64,000 nt of DNA from Membranipora membranacea (lineage: Eukaryota > Bryozoa > Gymnolaemata > Cheilostomatida > Membraniporidae). The DNA lies in NCBI GenBank assembly GCA_914767715.1, contig OU612073.1, positions 11,036,001-11,100,000 of the forward strand. Reading direction: 5' to 3'. Position numbers and translations under genes: made by a program. This document shows, piece after piece, positions 33,469 through 45,800 of the stretch. Numbering within the stretch: the first letter of the stretch is position 1; the number at the start of each line of letters is the position of its first letter. Below the pieces are notes generated by a model. That model worked only from the letters and a program-made list of their open reading frames with translations. It ran no database searches and was not told the DNA's origin.

Positions 33469-33736
33469 ACTTTGATGTTATCTCTGTAAGTCTGCAATAA
33501 AAGAAGTGAGAGGCAATGGAGGCATTAGGCTTCGCAATGTCAGTCTCCCTTTGCCCCATGGGATCTTTTCATTAGTAACTCTGTTTCTTTTCTTTTTACT
33601 CCTCTGTATTTTTCAAAAAAACATGGAAATGTAATTTTTTTATGTTTGAACTCATGCTTATAATTTATAAGCCCCATCTCCATTCAATACCTATTCATCT
33701 GGTTTCCTGCTCCCTTCCGCGCACCTTGTGGCTGTG

Positions 33737-34033
33737 CACAGACAGCAGGTCACTGACAGTTGATTTGATGAGTTGCAGCCTTGTGTGTGTGTGTGGTTTG
33801 TGTTTGTTGTGGTGAAGATGGGAAGTCACTTCTCTCTCATTGGTCAGAATATTAACTTCTGACCAATGAGAGAGAAGTGACTCATCTGAGCAACGTAATT
33901 GGCGGGTACAGAAGCTCCGCAGCCGCGATAACTTGGTTCATGCAAGCTTCCCATCTTCACCACAACAAACACAAACCAGACACATACAAGGCTGCAACTC
34001 ATCAAATCAACTGTCAGTGACCTGCTGTCTGTG
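33737..34033. repeat. Nested fold-back (long inverted repeat)
   Basis: Outer arms 33737-33825 and 33947-34033 are near-perfect reverse complements over about 87 bases (from CACAGACAGCAGGTCACTG to GGTGAAGATGGGAAG). The only visible differences are in a short GT run. Between them sits a second perfect palindrome at 33826-33880, then about 66 bases of unpaired sequence. It resembles a fold-back transposon or a recent inverted duplication; no clear target duplication was found. Confidence 0.85.
33826..33880. repeat. Inner perfect palindrome of the fold-back
   Basis: Two 24-base arms (tcacttctctctcattggtcagaa and its complement, quoted here only as arm ends TCACTTC..GTCAGAA) around a 7-base loop. 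Each arm contains a CCAAT/ATTGG box, so the structure could also bring paired CCAAT elements to the divergent promoter. Confidence 0.85.
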
Positions 34034-35029
34034 GGCTGTGGCCTTTAATAACCACCAACCCATCTATATCCCCAACAAAAACTACTCTTTTTTCCACAGT
34101 AGCCCTGACTAAAGAGGAACTAGTCTAAGACTTTCATTAGGCCTTGAGCATCACACACACCGATTTTTGTCGTATCATACTAAACAAAGCATTAGTTTAA
34201 ATACGTGAAATCTGGCGGAGTTCACCTACTTGAACAAACAAAGCATACATCATCACGTGCCATTCATTCATCTTTTGATGATGATGTGAGAAAAAGTTTT
34301 AGATGGGCATGGTTTGAAAAACTAAATAATGGTTGATGTTAGGCTGGATGTTCATATCTGTCCCAACACAACATCTTACACTTAAGTTGCTGGGTGACTG
34401 GCATTTCTTGCATGAATCAGCAATGCTATTGAAGAGCTTGTACCAACTACTATGACAGACTACTAGTCTAGTACTATCTATAAACCATTCTCCCTCTATA
34501 AACAGAGGTCAACAAGTTGCCTTTAACTATCTGTTATTTGTATACTTTCAAGCCAACCTCTATAAATAAAATAAATAAGCATTGAATTAATTGATCTGAA
34601 TAATTTTATACATCAATTTCATTAACAATACATCTGAGAAAAGTGCTTACAGCAGGGAGAATTCTCCCTGTTTACAGTAAACATGATTATCACTGTTTCT
34701 AAAAGCAACTTCATAATCTGATTACTTTTTTGTGAGGTTTGTTACACCTGTTTGGTAAAAAATATGGTTAGGAGGGAGAAAATGAAAATAAGAAGACAAG
34801 AAAAAAATAAAAATACAACATTTTCCATTATCGGAAACTATGAGAATTATCTGAATATGAGTGGCTGTCAAATACAGACTGAAGTCCTGACATAGGATGG
34901 GAATCAACGACTGAACCCATTAAAAATAGTAATAATCAACTAAATAACCTGACTATTAACCCAACCTTGACATTCGTTTAAAGTTGTTCTAAGAATAATA
35001 AAAAATAGGAAAGAATGGAGTGTTTTTAC

Positions 35030-35069
35030 AAGGGTTATTATATAGGACCAAGGGTTATTATATAGGACC
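35030..35069. repeat. 20-base tandem duplication
   Basis: Two exact, adjacent copies of AAGGGTTATTATATAGGACC. Simple recent duplication in intergenic DNA. Confidence 0.85.
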
Positions 35070-35768
35070 CTTGGTTTTTATATTAAAGATCATGTAACAT
35101 TTTTCAGATGCTTCTTATCAGGATTTATTGGAATACAGATACAAGTTCAACTGATTAGTTACTTAAATATAATAAGGGGATCTGCACTTGTGTGCCTCTC
35201 TCCATACTAGACAAGGAAATGTGAGTGCATCCAAGGAAGAAGCAATGAGCTTTCAGTTCCAGGGAGTTCATTCATTGCTTAGAAGTAGTATGTAGTACTC
35301 ATGGACTGGTGTATCCCATCAACAACACAAATATGATTATATTTGTTGATAGCAATGGGCAAAGGAGGACTGAAAGATAATTATAAAAAAATCCAAGGTA
35401 CTCCAATTTGTGAGGCCAGCCAAGGAGAAGGAGTATGTGATTATCATTGGTGCCCCCCCCCCCCCTTAGGGACTTGCAGGCATGACTTAGCTATATGAAT
35501 GCTTGCAAGCCCCAAACCCCTTTGGTTAGGCATTGCTTATGTAGAACCTACACATATCATACTGCGGAACCAAGATATCTTTGCTTTGTGACTGCCACCT
35601 CTGAATGGAAATAGTGGCAGTGGGGACTGGATTGCAGAATCAGAATAGACCGATCGGATAGTACCAACACCGGCTTGACTGATTCATAATATTTTTTAGA
35701 TTAACGAATCTTGTACACATTGGTCAACCTTTTCATAAGCCTACAAAGCATACACAAAGGATTGAGCT

Positions 35769-38700
35769 ATGCGAGTGGCAGTGATTGGTGCTGGGATCAG
35801 CGGTATCGTCTCACTGAAAAGCTGTCTAGAAGAAGACATTGATGTTGTATGTTATGAAGGTTCTTCACATGTCGGTATGTAATGCTAATTCTCACGTCAA
35901 TACGGAATTATAACCATCTAACGACCCTAGAAATTTCAGTCTAAAAATATCACGAAAATGATAACCCATGATAACCCATGATGATGCCTACTTGTAATTA
36001 TATAGTGAATTTCTTTCAAAAATGTCAATGCATAGTAAGATGATTTTTTACATGATTGAAATACATGAGCTCCGTGTACTGAAACTCTCACGAGGCATCT
36101 TCATTCATGCAAGAAGAAAGGTCTTTATACTGAGACATACAATATGATCTAATGCTAAACATAAAATACATCCAATAAATGCAAACCTATCGAAAATGAA
36201 ACTGAATTCTCATAGGTCATGCAGCTAATATGCAAACCGATTATCTTTCCAGGAGGGTTATGGGCTGTCGAGTCTGAGAGTTGTATCATGTACGACTCGC
36301 TGCTAACAAACACCAGTAAGGAGGGCATGGCGTTCAGTGACTTCCCTCCACCTATAGAATGGCCTTCTTATATCACTGCAGCTCAGGTAACTGTAAATAT
36401 ATGTAATTTGCGTTGTGTCAGGAATTGGTGTCGCCACCAGTAAGTACTACTTTTGAAATATGTATTGCTGCCTTGAAATTTGAGGGTTCTATAAATGGTG
36501 TAGGGATGGGTAAGGCTGGTGAATGGATTATGGTGAAGACTCCCCTCTGCATCAATCTGAAAATGTGTTGGTGATGATTTAAGGATTCAAAATTGTTATC
36601 TATATTCAAATGTTTTTTGATGGAAACCATGGATGTCAAAATCATCAATTTATTTTCTGGATTGATGAAACATGAACATATGTTGAAATGACACATAGTC
36701 AATTTATTTCTAAAAGCCATTGGCCCATTGCCAGAAGGATATGCTCTTTATTTATTATCTATATGCTCATTGGTGCATAAATAAGTACACAGATTCTCTC
36801 ATGACAATAACAACGCTTGATTGATCATTTCCAAAAGGTGATGATTTATTTCCAAATTCCAAGTACTATTTTGGGATTTGGTAACAAATTCAACGTCAAA
36901 AGAGCATGGCATACTATGCAAGGTGTCACATGGAGTATGCTAAGTGAAGACTGCTTTGAAATCACAGTTGTTGTCAATTCTATTATGCGCAATAAAGTGA
37001 ATTTTTTTTCTCTGTCCACTTGATTCACAACAAGATGGTTTTCCCTTCAAGAAGTGCCATTAAGGTTTGATGACAACAATTTATAAAGAGAGTTTGGGAA
37101 AGATTGGGAAGATTTCAAATCTGAATCACAAGTTGTCTCTCCCATTTGAAATACAAGATAACTCCTCACTTAACTGTATGACTGTAAATTTAAAACAGAT
37201 AAGCCTAATACCAATATGCAACGTATGTTCAAAGAAGTCTCAACCGAAAAGAGACTTTTGTCTTAATGGATGTTCCAGCCGATCAATCAAGCTGTATTTA
37301 CCTGCTGTAGCCTAGAAAACTCAACACTCCTTATATTTTCTCAGTCTAAAATTATCTGTCTCTGATCCAGATATGTGTCCAATTACTGTAAAATCACAAA
37401 TCTTCCGTATTTTTTTCAGTCATTTGAAACAAACTTGACTGAGATTTAGCAATAATGACTATACCTGCTAGAAAAACCTGAAATCTCAATGTTGTTCATA
37501 TTTCTTTTTCTATTTGTTGCAGGTCAATGAATACATTTTGGCATACTGTTCTCATTTTAATTTACTGGATAAGATCAGACTGGAACACAAGATATTGGAC
37601 ATTAGTAAAACTGAAGATCATGATGTAAGCGGCCAGTGGCTCGTCACTGTAAGTTGACCTGATCAGTATGCATGTCTTATATTTAGTAGCTGCTTACATG
37701 TAAATTCTCTTATCAAGGTGATATCTTTTTGTCTTATTTGCCCAAAATTTGGATGGAGCTTTGAATACTGTCAAATGAGATACAACCTGATCTAGGTAAG
37801 TATGGTCACTATCACTTGACACTTTCTCTTGTTCATTGCGCTCTCTTATTTTCTTATAATGACAGTTGCCACATGTATAATGTCTGAAACCTTGGAACTA
37901 ACTTGGAACAGCTATTATTTTTGTCTGAATTTGTGCATTCAGCACCTTTGCTATATCATCCTGTTAATTAGCAAATATTTCTAATATATTCTAGTTTGGC
38001 TTTTATCACAAATTGAAAACTTCTTTGTCATTGAACTTTTAGGTGCATCATAATAAGGAGACAGTTGTACAAACATTTGATGCCGTCATGGTCTGTACTG
38101 GGATATCTAGGTTTCCCTTTACTCCCGACTATCCAAACATGAGTAGATTTAAAGGTGATATCATACACTCTGCCTTCTATAAGAATCACACTAAGTTCAG
38201 TAAAAGTCAGAGAATACTAGTGATAGGAAACAGCTCTTCAGGACTGGATATCGCTGCTGATCTCTGTAAACGTAAATCGAAGGTCAGTGTACAGGTCAAA
38301 GGCAAAAGGTCAGTGTAATTCAGTCATAATTACAGGTCAAAGGTTCGTGTATGATTGTGAGCAGTGAGTGTTCTCCTGGTTAATAGTTTTGCTGTACATC
38401 TTAATTTGGAGTTGCCCCTCTCCACCATGGACTTCTCTAGATCGGGATATCACTAAATATGATGCAAGGTGTCTATGCATAACCAAGTTTCAAGCTTATT
38501 TGAACTAGGTTAACCAGCTCAAGTAAGCAGACAACCTCGACTGAGACAGATGTTCAATAATTGCAGCAGGAAGTATGAAAAAAATACAACTCTTGCAAGT
38601 TTTGGGCCCAATGATTGTCCCTTGTATCGATTTAGTTATGATTTTTTTCACATATGGATGCCGTTATTTGTATGCTTCTCACTTTGTTTCCCTTTCATTG

Positions 38701-39844
38701 AAAATGTTCACATCGATCATTTTCTCTCGTTCTGTCTCTCCCAGGCTGTGGGTCTATTTGGGAAAGGATTGAGAATGCTGACAAACACCGTTAAGTCAGC
38801 AGCAGAGGAAGAATATGGTAAATCTGGAGAGTTGGACCAAGCCATGTCAGGTCTGGAAGCTCATTCGAATGTCCTGAATAATGCTGTACAGCGAACCTCA
38901 GACTCTACTAGCCCGGTGAGTTATCAACATTTTATAGTCTGTTATTAACTTTTTGTGGGCCCTTTTCATTTTCAATAGAGCAGATAAAATTTAATGGCAA
39001 CATGGTGATATGTTTTTTTCTGTACATTTTCTCTCCCATTCTACCTGCAGGCTAGTCTTGTGACAGAGACTAACTCTGCAGGGCAGCGGTGGCGCTGCAT
39101 TCCATCAAGAAAGGCAACTTCCAGAGTTCAAGGTTATGTGATACCAAAACCAGAGTTCCATTGATGCCCAAATAGCTCTATGTTGTGGGTTTCAATCGAT
39201 TTACCAATTGAGGCACTCAGTCTATGTGAATTCACGCAGGCTATGTACTGCAGAGACAAGCATATGGCTCACCATATTGAACAACCAGATTGTAGGCGAG
39301 TCAAAGCTCATTTGTCACATAAAGTTCTCTAGCTGACAACCTCAGAATTATGTTTCAATGTTTATTAGTTTATTATCATATAACTGAAGCCGACTGAGAA
39401 AGCAATGATATGTACCAGAGGTCCAGAAAAAGCCCAGGACTGTGCCATATTAATGAAAAATAAAGCTAAATGGGATATGTAGAAATGTACACTGTTAAAA
39501 CTCAACGGAGATATCTAGAAAACTGATTGACAACTATTAGTACATGAAACTAATAATATATAATGTATTTACAAATCACCATCATTATATAAAATGTTTG
39601 TAAGTATTCAATGATGGTGAAAAAATTACTCTCCAGTGTGACCTAGCTTTGAATTTGATAAGGCAACCAAGCGCAATAAAGATACATTATTTTTCTGTTT
39701 GAGTAATGTCAAGGTTAGCACAGCATCTTGTCACATGTAGTTCGGCTATAAATATGCAGCGTAGGTTGGAATAAAGTTTTATCAGTTATTAAAAGTGGGC
39801 AATCGCATCCTTGTTAGCGCTAGCAGTTACAAAACTGATAATTA

Positions 39845-39881
<37 letters not shown>

Positions 39882-42800
39882 TACAGTATACAGCGGTTTG
39901 AATCGGCAACCATCCTTATCCAAGAATTACAACAGTATGAAAAAATTGTAAATAAAAAATACAGCATCAATGAGACGATATATTGGTCTATACTGCAACT
40001 CACAGCTCATATTCACCAGTAAATAGAAGAGAACTTACTGGTTTGAGTCATCAGTTGTTGACGTGTCTGTAGAAGTTTTATCTGTAAAAGTATGAAAACG
40101 ACATGTATCTTGTGACATGAATCTTGAGATGGAAGAAACACATCAGCAAACTTGGTACCAGTAAATACGCAGCTTACCGTACTGATACAAAGACTACAAT
40201 AATAGCATGTGTCTCTGATAGTAGAGAGTCAATTTAGTATGAGTACCTAAAACGTGCCTGCGCCTAATTGATGAAAATTTCCTCGAGTTGTCACACTAAA
40301 TTCCTTCTGATGGTACTTGAGTTATGTGAATCAATTTACTCTCTATCTCTCAGGACATACATCGAATAGTTTGCTGTACCTGTGCGGCTTACCTTATGAT
40401 TTCGGTTTACTGCGGAATTTGTCCTTGACCTTTCCTATCACTAGCTCGGCACCCTGCTGAACGATGTTGAATCCCCGGGCAAGTTTACCTGTAAACATCG
40501 AGATTAATTTCCATTGAAACAATTTGCTTATGTTACCACTTCGTCTTCAGATCATCGCTATCTCAATTGAGGTCAAGATCATGATCTTTGATCGTACAAC
40601 TAGCCTTGTCACAAATGCCGCATAATGATGGCTGTAAACAAAATATTACAGACTACTGAAATTCCAGTTTGGACAATTATTTTTTGATCGACATATTCGC
40701 TTTCGACACTCACCTGGCCCTTTGCCAGGCTCTGAGGCTTTCTCTGCTTGCTTCTTTTGGTATGCAGCTGAACGAGGAAGTACGAGGGGCTGTCGTAAAA
40801 GCTCATAAGTGGCAGGTGCTTGTTTTCTACATTCCTCATCAGGGTGTAGGGACATGTCTCGTGAACACAGTTGAACGATTCTATTGAAAGTTGTTTCCCC
40901 GTCTACATCTTCTAGGAGCTTTGCCATGTGTTTCAAAAAATATGAGCGAGTTGCGTAATATGATTCAGCTGTTGCGGCAACAAGCATGGTGTTTGGTCTA
41001 GTGACTGAAATATGACAATTGTACTTCTCAAGGCGGCGTTCCAATGTTTTGATAAGTTCGCTGTCAGTAGCTTCAGCCTGAAAGCCTCCTGCAGGTTTGT
41101 TCTTTGGTTTTGCGTCAACTGGAGGACCATCAATAATGCTCCTCTCATAGTCAATGTCTACCCCCTGATCCGGCTTTGTCTCTCCCTGACAAGCCTGTAC
41201 AAGTAAAACCTACGAAAAGCAAGAGAAGCGCCAGTGGGGAACATGCAAGAATATAGCATAAAATAGACCAGAACCAGATTTACTTAAAATTTTTCCTGGT
41301 ATTTATAACAGACCAAAGGCCTTTTGTGTCAATCACTTCTGATATAGACCGGTGAGGTGTTTTTATGTCGTCTTCTTGGATTGCTTCACAGCGCACCAAG
41401 CATTGTCAGCCCAGTTACAGGTACTAGGCCATCCACCAAATTATAAGGCCCCCTTACGCATTGTTGGCTTGTGTAGGGTAGTGACACTGTACCCCTACCT
41501 GCCATTGCCTGTTTCAAAGAGTGTGTGGGTGGGCATATCAATTAAAAGCTTTGGATTTGTATCGGCACAAAATATGCTGGAACTAGTAATAATATTGATA
41601 ATAATACTGACAGCTGGAGTTATTGTTCTCAGCCCATTCAGTTCGTCAAGGATTCTGTTGATCTTTCCTGTCTTGCCATCCTTGTCATACAAAACACCTT
41701 TGTCTCCATGAGACATGAGACAAATGAAGAGGACAGAGCACTGGTCCCTGACTTCTGTAATGTGTTGTCGAAGATACTGTAATAGTTGATCAAATGCCCA
41801 ATCAATTAAAGGTCCTCGCAATGTGAATCCACAGTCCAGTAAACCTTTCACAATGCTGTCTGCCTCTTCTCGTGCTCCAACTCTTTTTGGATGCTCATCT
41901 GTTCCGGGATTGAATGTGTTGTAACAAACAAATGCAAACATTTTGGCCTTTGATTGTCCACGTGGTATGAAAAACTGATTGGCGTATGGGTATAGTAGCT
42001 CGATTATATCCATGCTCCAGCTTGAGTTGAAGAGAGCCTCATGTGCCTCTTTTCTTAAGCTTGCTACGCAAACCCTTACTTCATGTTCTTTGTAGACACG
42101 CAAAACGATTGCTAGTTGCTCATCATCTTTTGACATAATGGCAAGCTCGAGTAGGCCGTATTCATTCAGGTATTCTCTAGAATTTACTTTTTTGAGCAGT
42201 GCGTAAAACAGCTTGAGAGAGTTGAATTTTAGAGCCAGCTGTATGCCATCAACGAGAACAGTATCTTTTGTCTTCTTGTCTTTGACTGGGAATCTGTGGA
42301 GGAGTATATGTTTTTGGTCTTCTTCATCCTCAACTTTTTTGAGGATAGCGCTCACCGCCATGACCGAACTCCTTTCGCCTCCTCCCTTTTTATCCTTCTT
42401 TGATTTTTTCACAGCGTTCTTCACAGCCTCTCGGAATTTCTCCTTCCGCTTTTCAAGTCTTTTCTCTCTCTCCTTTGGCCGAGTATGTGCTGACTATGAA
42501 AAACACAGCCAGATTGTTAAAGGATAAATTGGTTTTAAAGCATCAGGCAAATTACAGGACGGCAAATCCTGCTCTTAATAACAAATTATCCATTGAAAGG
42601 TTTGATGTAGTCTACCAAACTGAGACTATGGATATAGTCTATGGGCTAAGATCTCAGACGGCCCGCAATGAGAGTAAGTTGCATTGATAGCATAAATTCA
42701 CTAACTCTCAATGCAAGGATCTTAGATCCTAGAATAGGTTTCCTGGGGCTAATCCTAAATTCTAGATCATAGGTGGGCAACCTTATTTTGAAAAAGGCCA

Positions 42801-45800
42801 CATTTTACGCAGGCTCCACTCAATAGGTCTCAACATATATTTCATGCATGAATTTGGAACGTGAGGTATATTTTGGCTCTGTTTATTTTGTACAAACTAA
42901 ATTAGAATATGTGACAATAAAAACTGCGGTGTGTTGCGAAAAACATTGTCTCGCAGTATTCTTATATTTATCTAATCATCTGAAGTTTTGTGACACATTA
43001 AGTTACATTTACAATTAATCTAGGCTTCAAGTGGTTGAGCAAAAACAAGGGGAAATTTTTCATAAATGCCTAGCAAATGAGAGGCACTCCAGCTAACATT
43101 CTGGAGCACTTGTAATATGACATCTACATCCAAAAGTTACGAGAGGATATTTTTGTTTTCACTGTTTTGGGTTTATTTTTTTGCGAATTGAATCTCTTGT
43201 AAAAGTAGTCTACACTACTACTGTTATGATGTTTTGTAAAGTATGACTTGTGAAATCCCTTGATATGTTAACATGTATGTAGCCTAGCTACAGCATGATG
43301 CAGACTGGCAAATATTATGAAACTCCAACTGTGCAATTGTGCTTACAGGGGGATATGCATTGGTCTCGTAACGCCACTTTTTTCTTCTTTTTTTTTAAAA
43401 GTGGCGACATGACAAGGCTGGCTATGCATGCTTTGACATTCACATACAGGAAAACAAATAAATAAGTAACATTCTTTACAGTCATCAGGCCACAATAAGG
43501 CCGCAAGTGATAACCCATTAGGCCGTACGGAAAAAAAGGCCGCAGGTTGCCCACAGCTGTTCTAGATGTACTATTTGGTAATTTCAATCCAATCATCAAC
43601 ACTGGGTTTCTCTCAGGTTGTCAGACTAAAAAAAGCATAGGTTTCCATAGTTCAGTAATAAATGGTCCTTTTTAGGACAAGTAAAAATGGAAATAATATT
43701 GTCAAAGGTAAATTGGTAGATTGAGAATCTCCTACCTCCGGCAACTCATGATCACGATGATATGAGAAACTTGTGCGTGTGTATTGGTCTGCAAGCATGT
43801 CCATCTCCATTGTTGCATGAAAGACGAGCTGGTTATTCAATATATGTGCGTAGTCAACTCAATTCTGAGCTAAGATGGCTGCGTAAGGCCTAACGAAACC
43901 GGAATGGGAAGTTTTATGGCACATTTCCAATATACTTGGACCAATGATAATGGAGAATGCAAACCAAATCAGGCCATATTATTATTCAAGTGAAGGCCTT
44001 AGGATATTGTTTGAGGAGTTACCGCTCTACCCTACCTCAACTCAAACGAGAGAGAATATTGGCAATCCTGGATGACGAAAATCATGAGTAACAGGGACTG
44101 CCAAAAAATTACCCAAAATTTCCCGTGTTTGAATAAATGTAGTTTCCCTTTTGTTCTGTTTGTTCTGGCACCAGTTCAACTGCCATATAAGGAATCATAA
44201 TGTGATGTCTGACGACTAAGAAAGTACCAACAAGCAAAACACGCTCAGAAAAACCAAGAAAAATAACAGGATGACCATATGCCAAGGTGGCTTCTAATAC
44301 GATTTCGATCAAATTAACTTAGTTGAAATTAAATTTAGTTTGGAATCTCAACTTGTATTATATTTATTTTTTAATGTTTTAAACATATCAATTTCAACCC
44401 CAACAAACAAAAAACTGGGTTATGTAATATGTAATGCTAAGTAATAGCTTCAACTTCTACATAGAAAACATTATGATTACACGTTGATATGTCTGATGAC
44501 ACAGGCAAGCATGCTGCGTTTGCTAAAAGAGCTTCAGTAAAATGATAAGAGTCGATTAATTGTGAAATAAACTCTAGATGTAGGACAACATATGCCTGGT
44601 AATCTTTTACAAACACACTGCAAATTTTAGAGAGTGTCTAAAGCTCTTTGAACAACATTTACTCAAAACGAGCAGCAAGGACAGAATGACACGGTATCAG
44701 CTGATAGAACCGGACTCTCAGGTTGATAAGTGATGCAAACAAGCAAGGTCACATATGGCAGTGGATGCTACCATGACTTGCTTAATTCTTGGAATGCCAA
44801 AAAATATTTGCTCTAGAAAGTCTTATCAGCCAAAGCCCTGAAACATTGACATAAGCAGCCAAAAATATATATTACTATTGTAATCGAAGGCTCTCGTTTA
44901 ATGTGTATACATTTCTGATAACTTGTCACGATCAAACATACAGTGCCAATAAAACTGGTACATATTATTGCTTACTTGACTTCTGATTTAAATGGTTTCC
45001 TGTGACTTCTGATTGCTAATATGAATAAATAGCTATGAACGCAAATAAACTTACTTATATTGTGAGGATTATGTGTAGCAACAAACCTGTTATAACTCAT
45101 AGTAGGCTGAGGAATGGCACATGGGCTGTATAACCATGCTCTGCACTCATCGATGAACAAAGACATGATGATATTAGTTTCACTCTTCACTGCCTAAGTA
45201 CTGTCACTGTACTATCTATTTCGCTTTAGCCTGTGTATGTGTCGTGTCGATCAGCCGTGTTGATATTCAAGAGGAAGTACGGCGCCCCAGCTGATTTGAC
45301 CATGTCCTGGTTCTTTATTGACCTGCTCAATACCATCCCTCGGATCATGGCTAAGATTATAAGTAAGTGAAGATGCCATCGCAAAATGCCGCACACAAGT
45401 ACCAGTGCGCCGAATACCAGTATAAGTTATTTGAAACCACAAATGTACATTACGTGTCATCAGTATCAGTGTACGTGTCATCAGTTTTGCTTCACAATTA
45501 CAATGGAACTGAGTGCGATGCAGACAACTTAGGCTGGTATTTGTCTGGCGCGCACTTTAGTTGCATTTACATGTCATGTAAGCAACTTCTGCGGGTTTTT
45601 GCACAGTAGGGTAGCATTATGCAATTGAATAATATGAGTTGGATACCCTTACACCTGGTATATGTGTGGATGGAACGGATTGTGAATACAGTATTCACAG
45701 GTGTCTGTAGGATTAGTGCACAGTATACACTGTACAGAGGCAGTATATACCAGTATACAGTAACAGTGCAAATGTATACTGTGTAGACACTGTCCTGTAT

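Larger units (their letters stand above)
33469..35768. other. Divergent intergenic region, TFIIE-alpha / FMO
   Basis: Upstream regions of both genes. It contains the fold-back repeat at 33737-34033, a 20-base tandem duplication at 35030-35069 and a poly-C run near 35453-35465. A non-coding first exon of TFIIE-alpha is possible near 33490. No further gene is recognised. Confidence 0.5.

Noticed and set aside
38283-38318. FMO exon 4 extended past 38282
   Set aside because: The donor AAG|GTCAGT at 38282 joins in phase to PVYVSCR, the conserved FMO continuation; reading on meets a stop within 12 codons.
42422-42424. Caspase start at GTG 42424
   Set aside because: It is an internal valine. The frame stays open upstream to a good acceptor and joins in phase to an exon with a real ATG at 43810.
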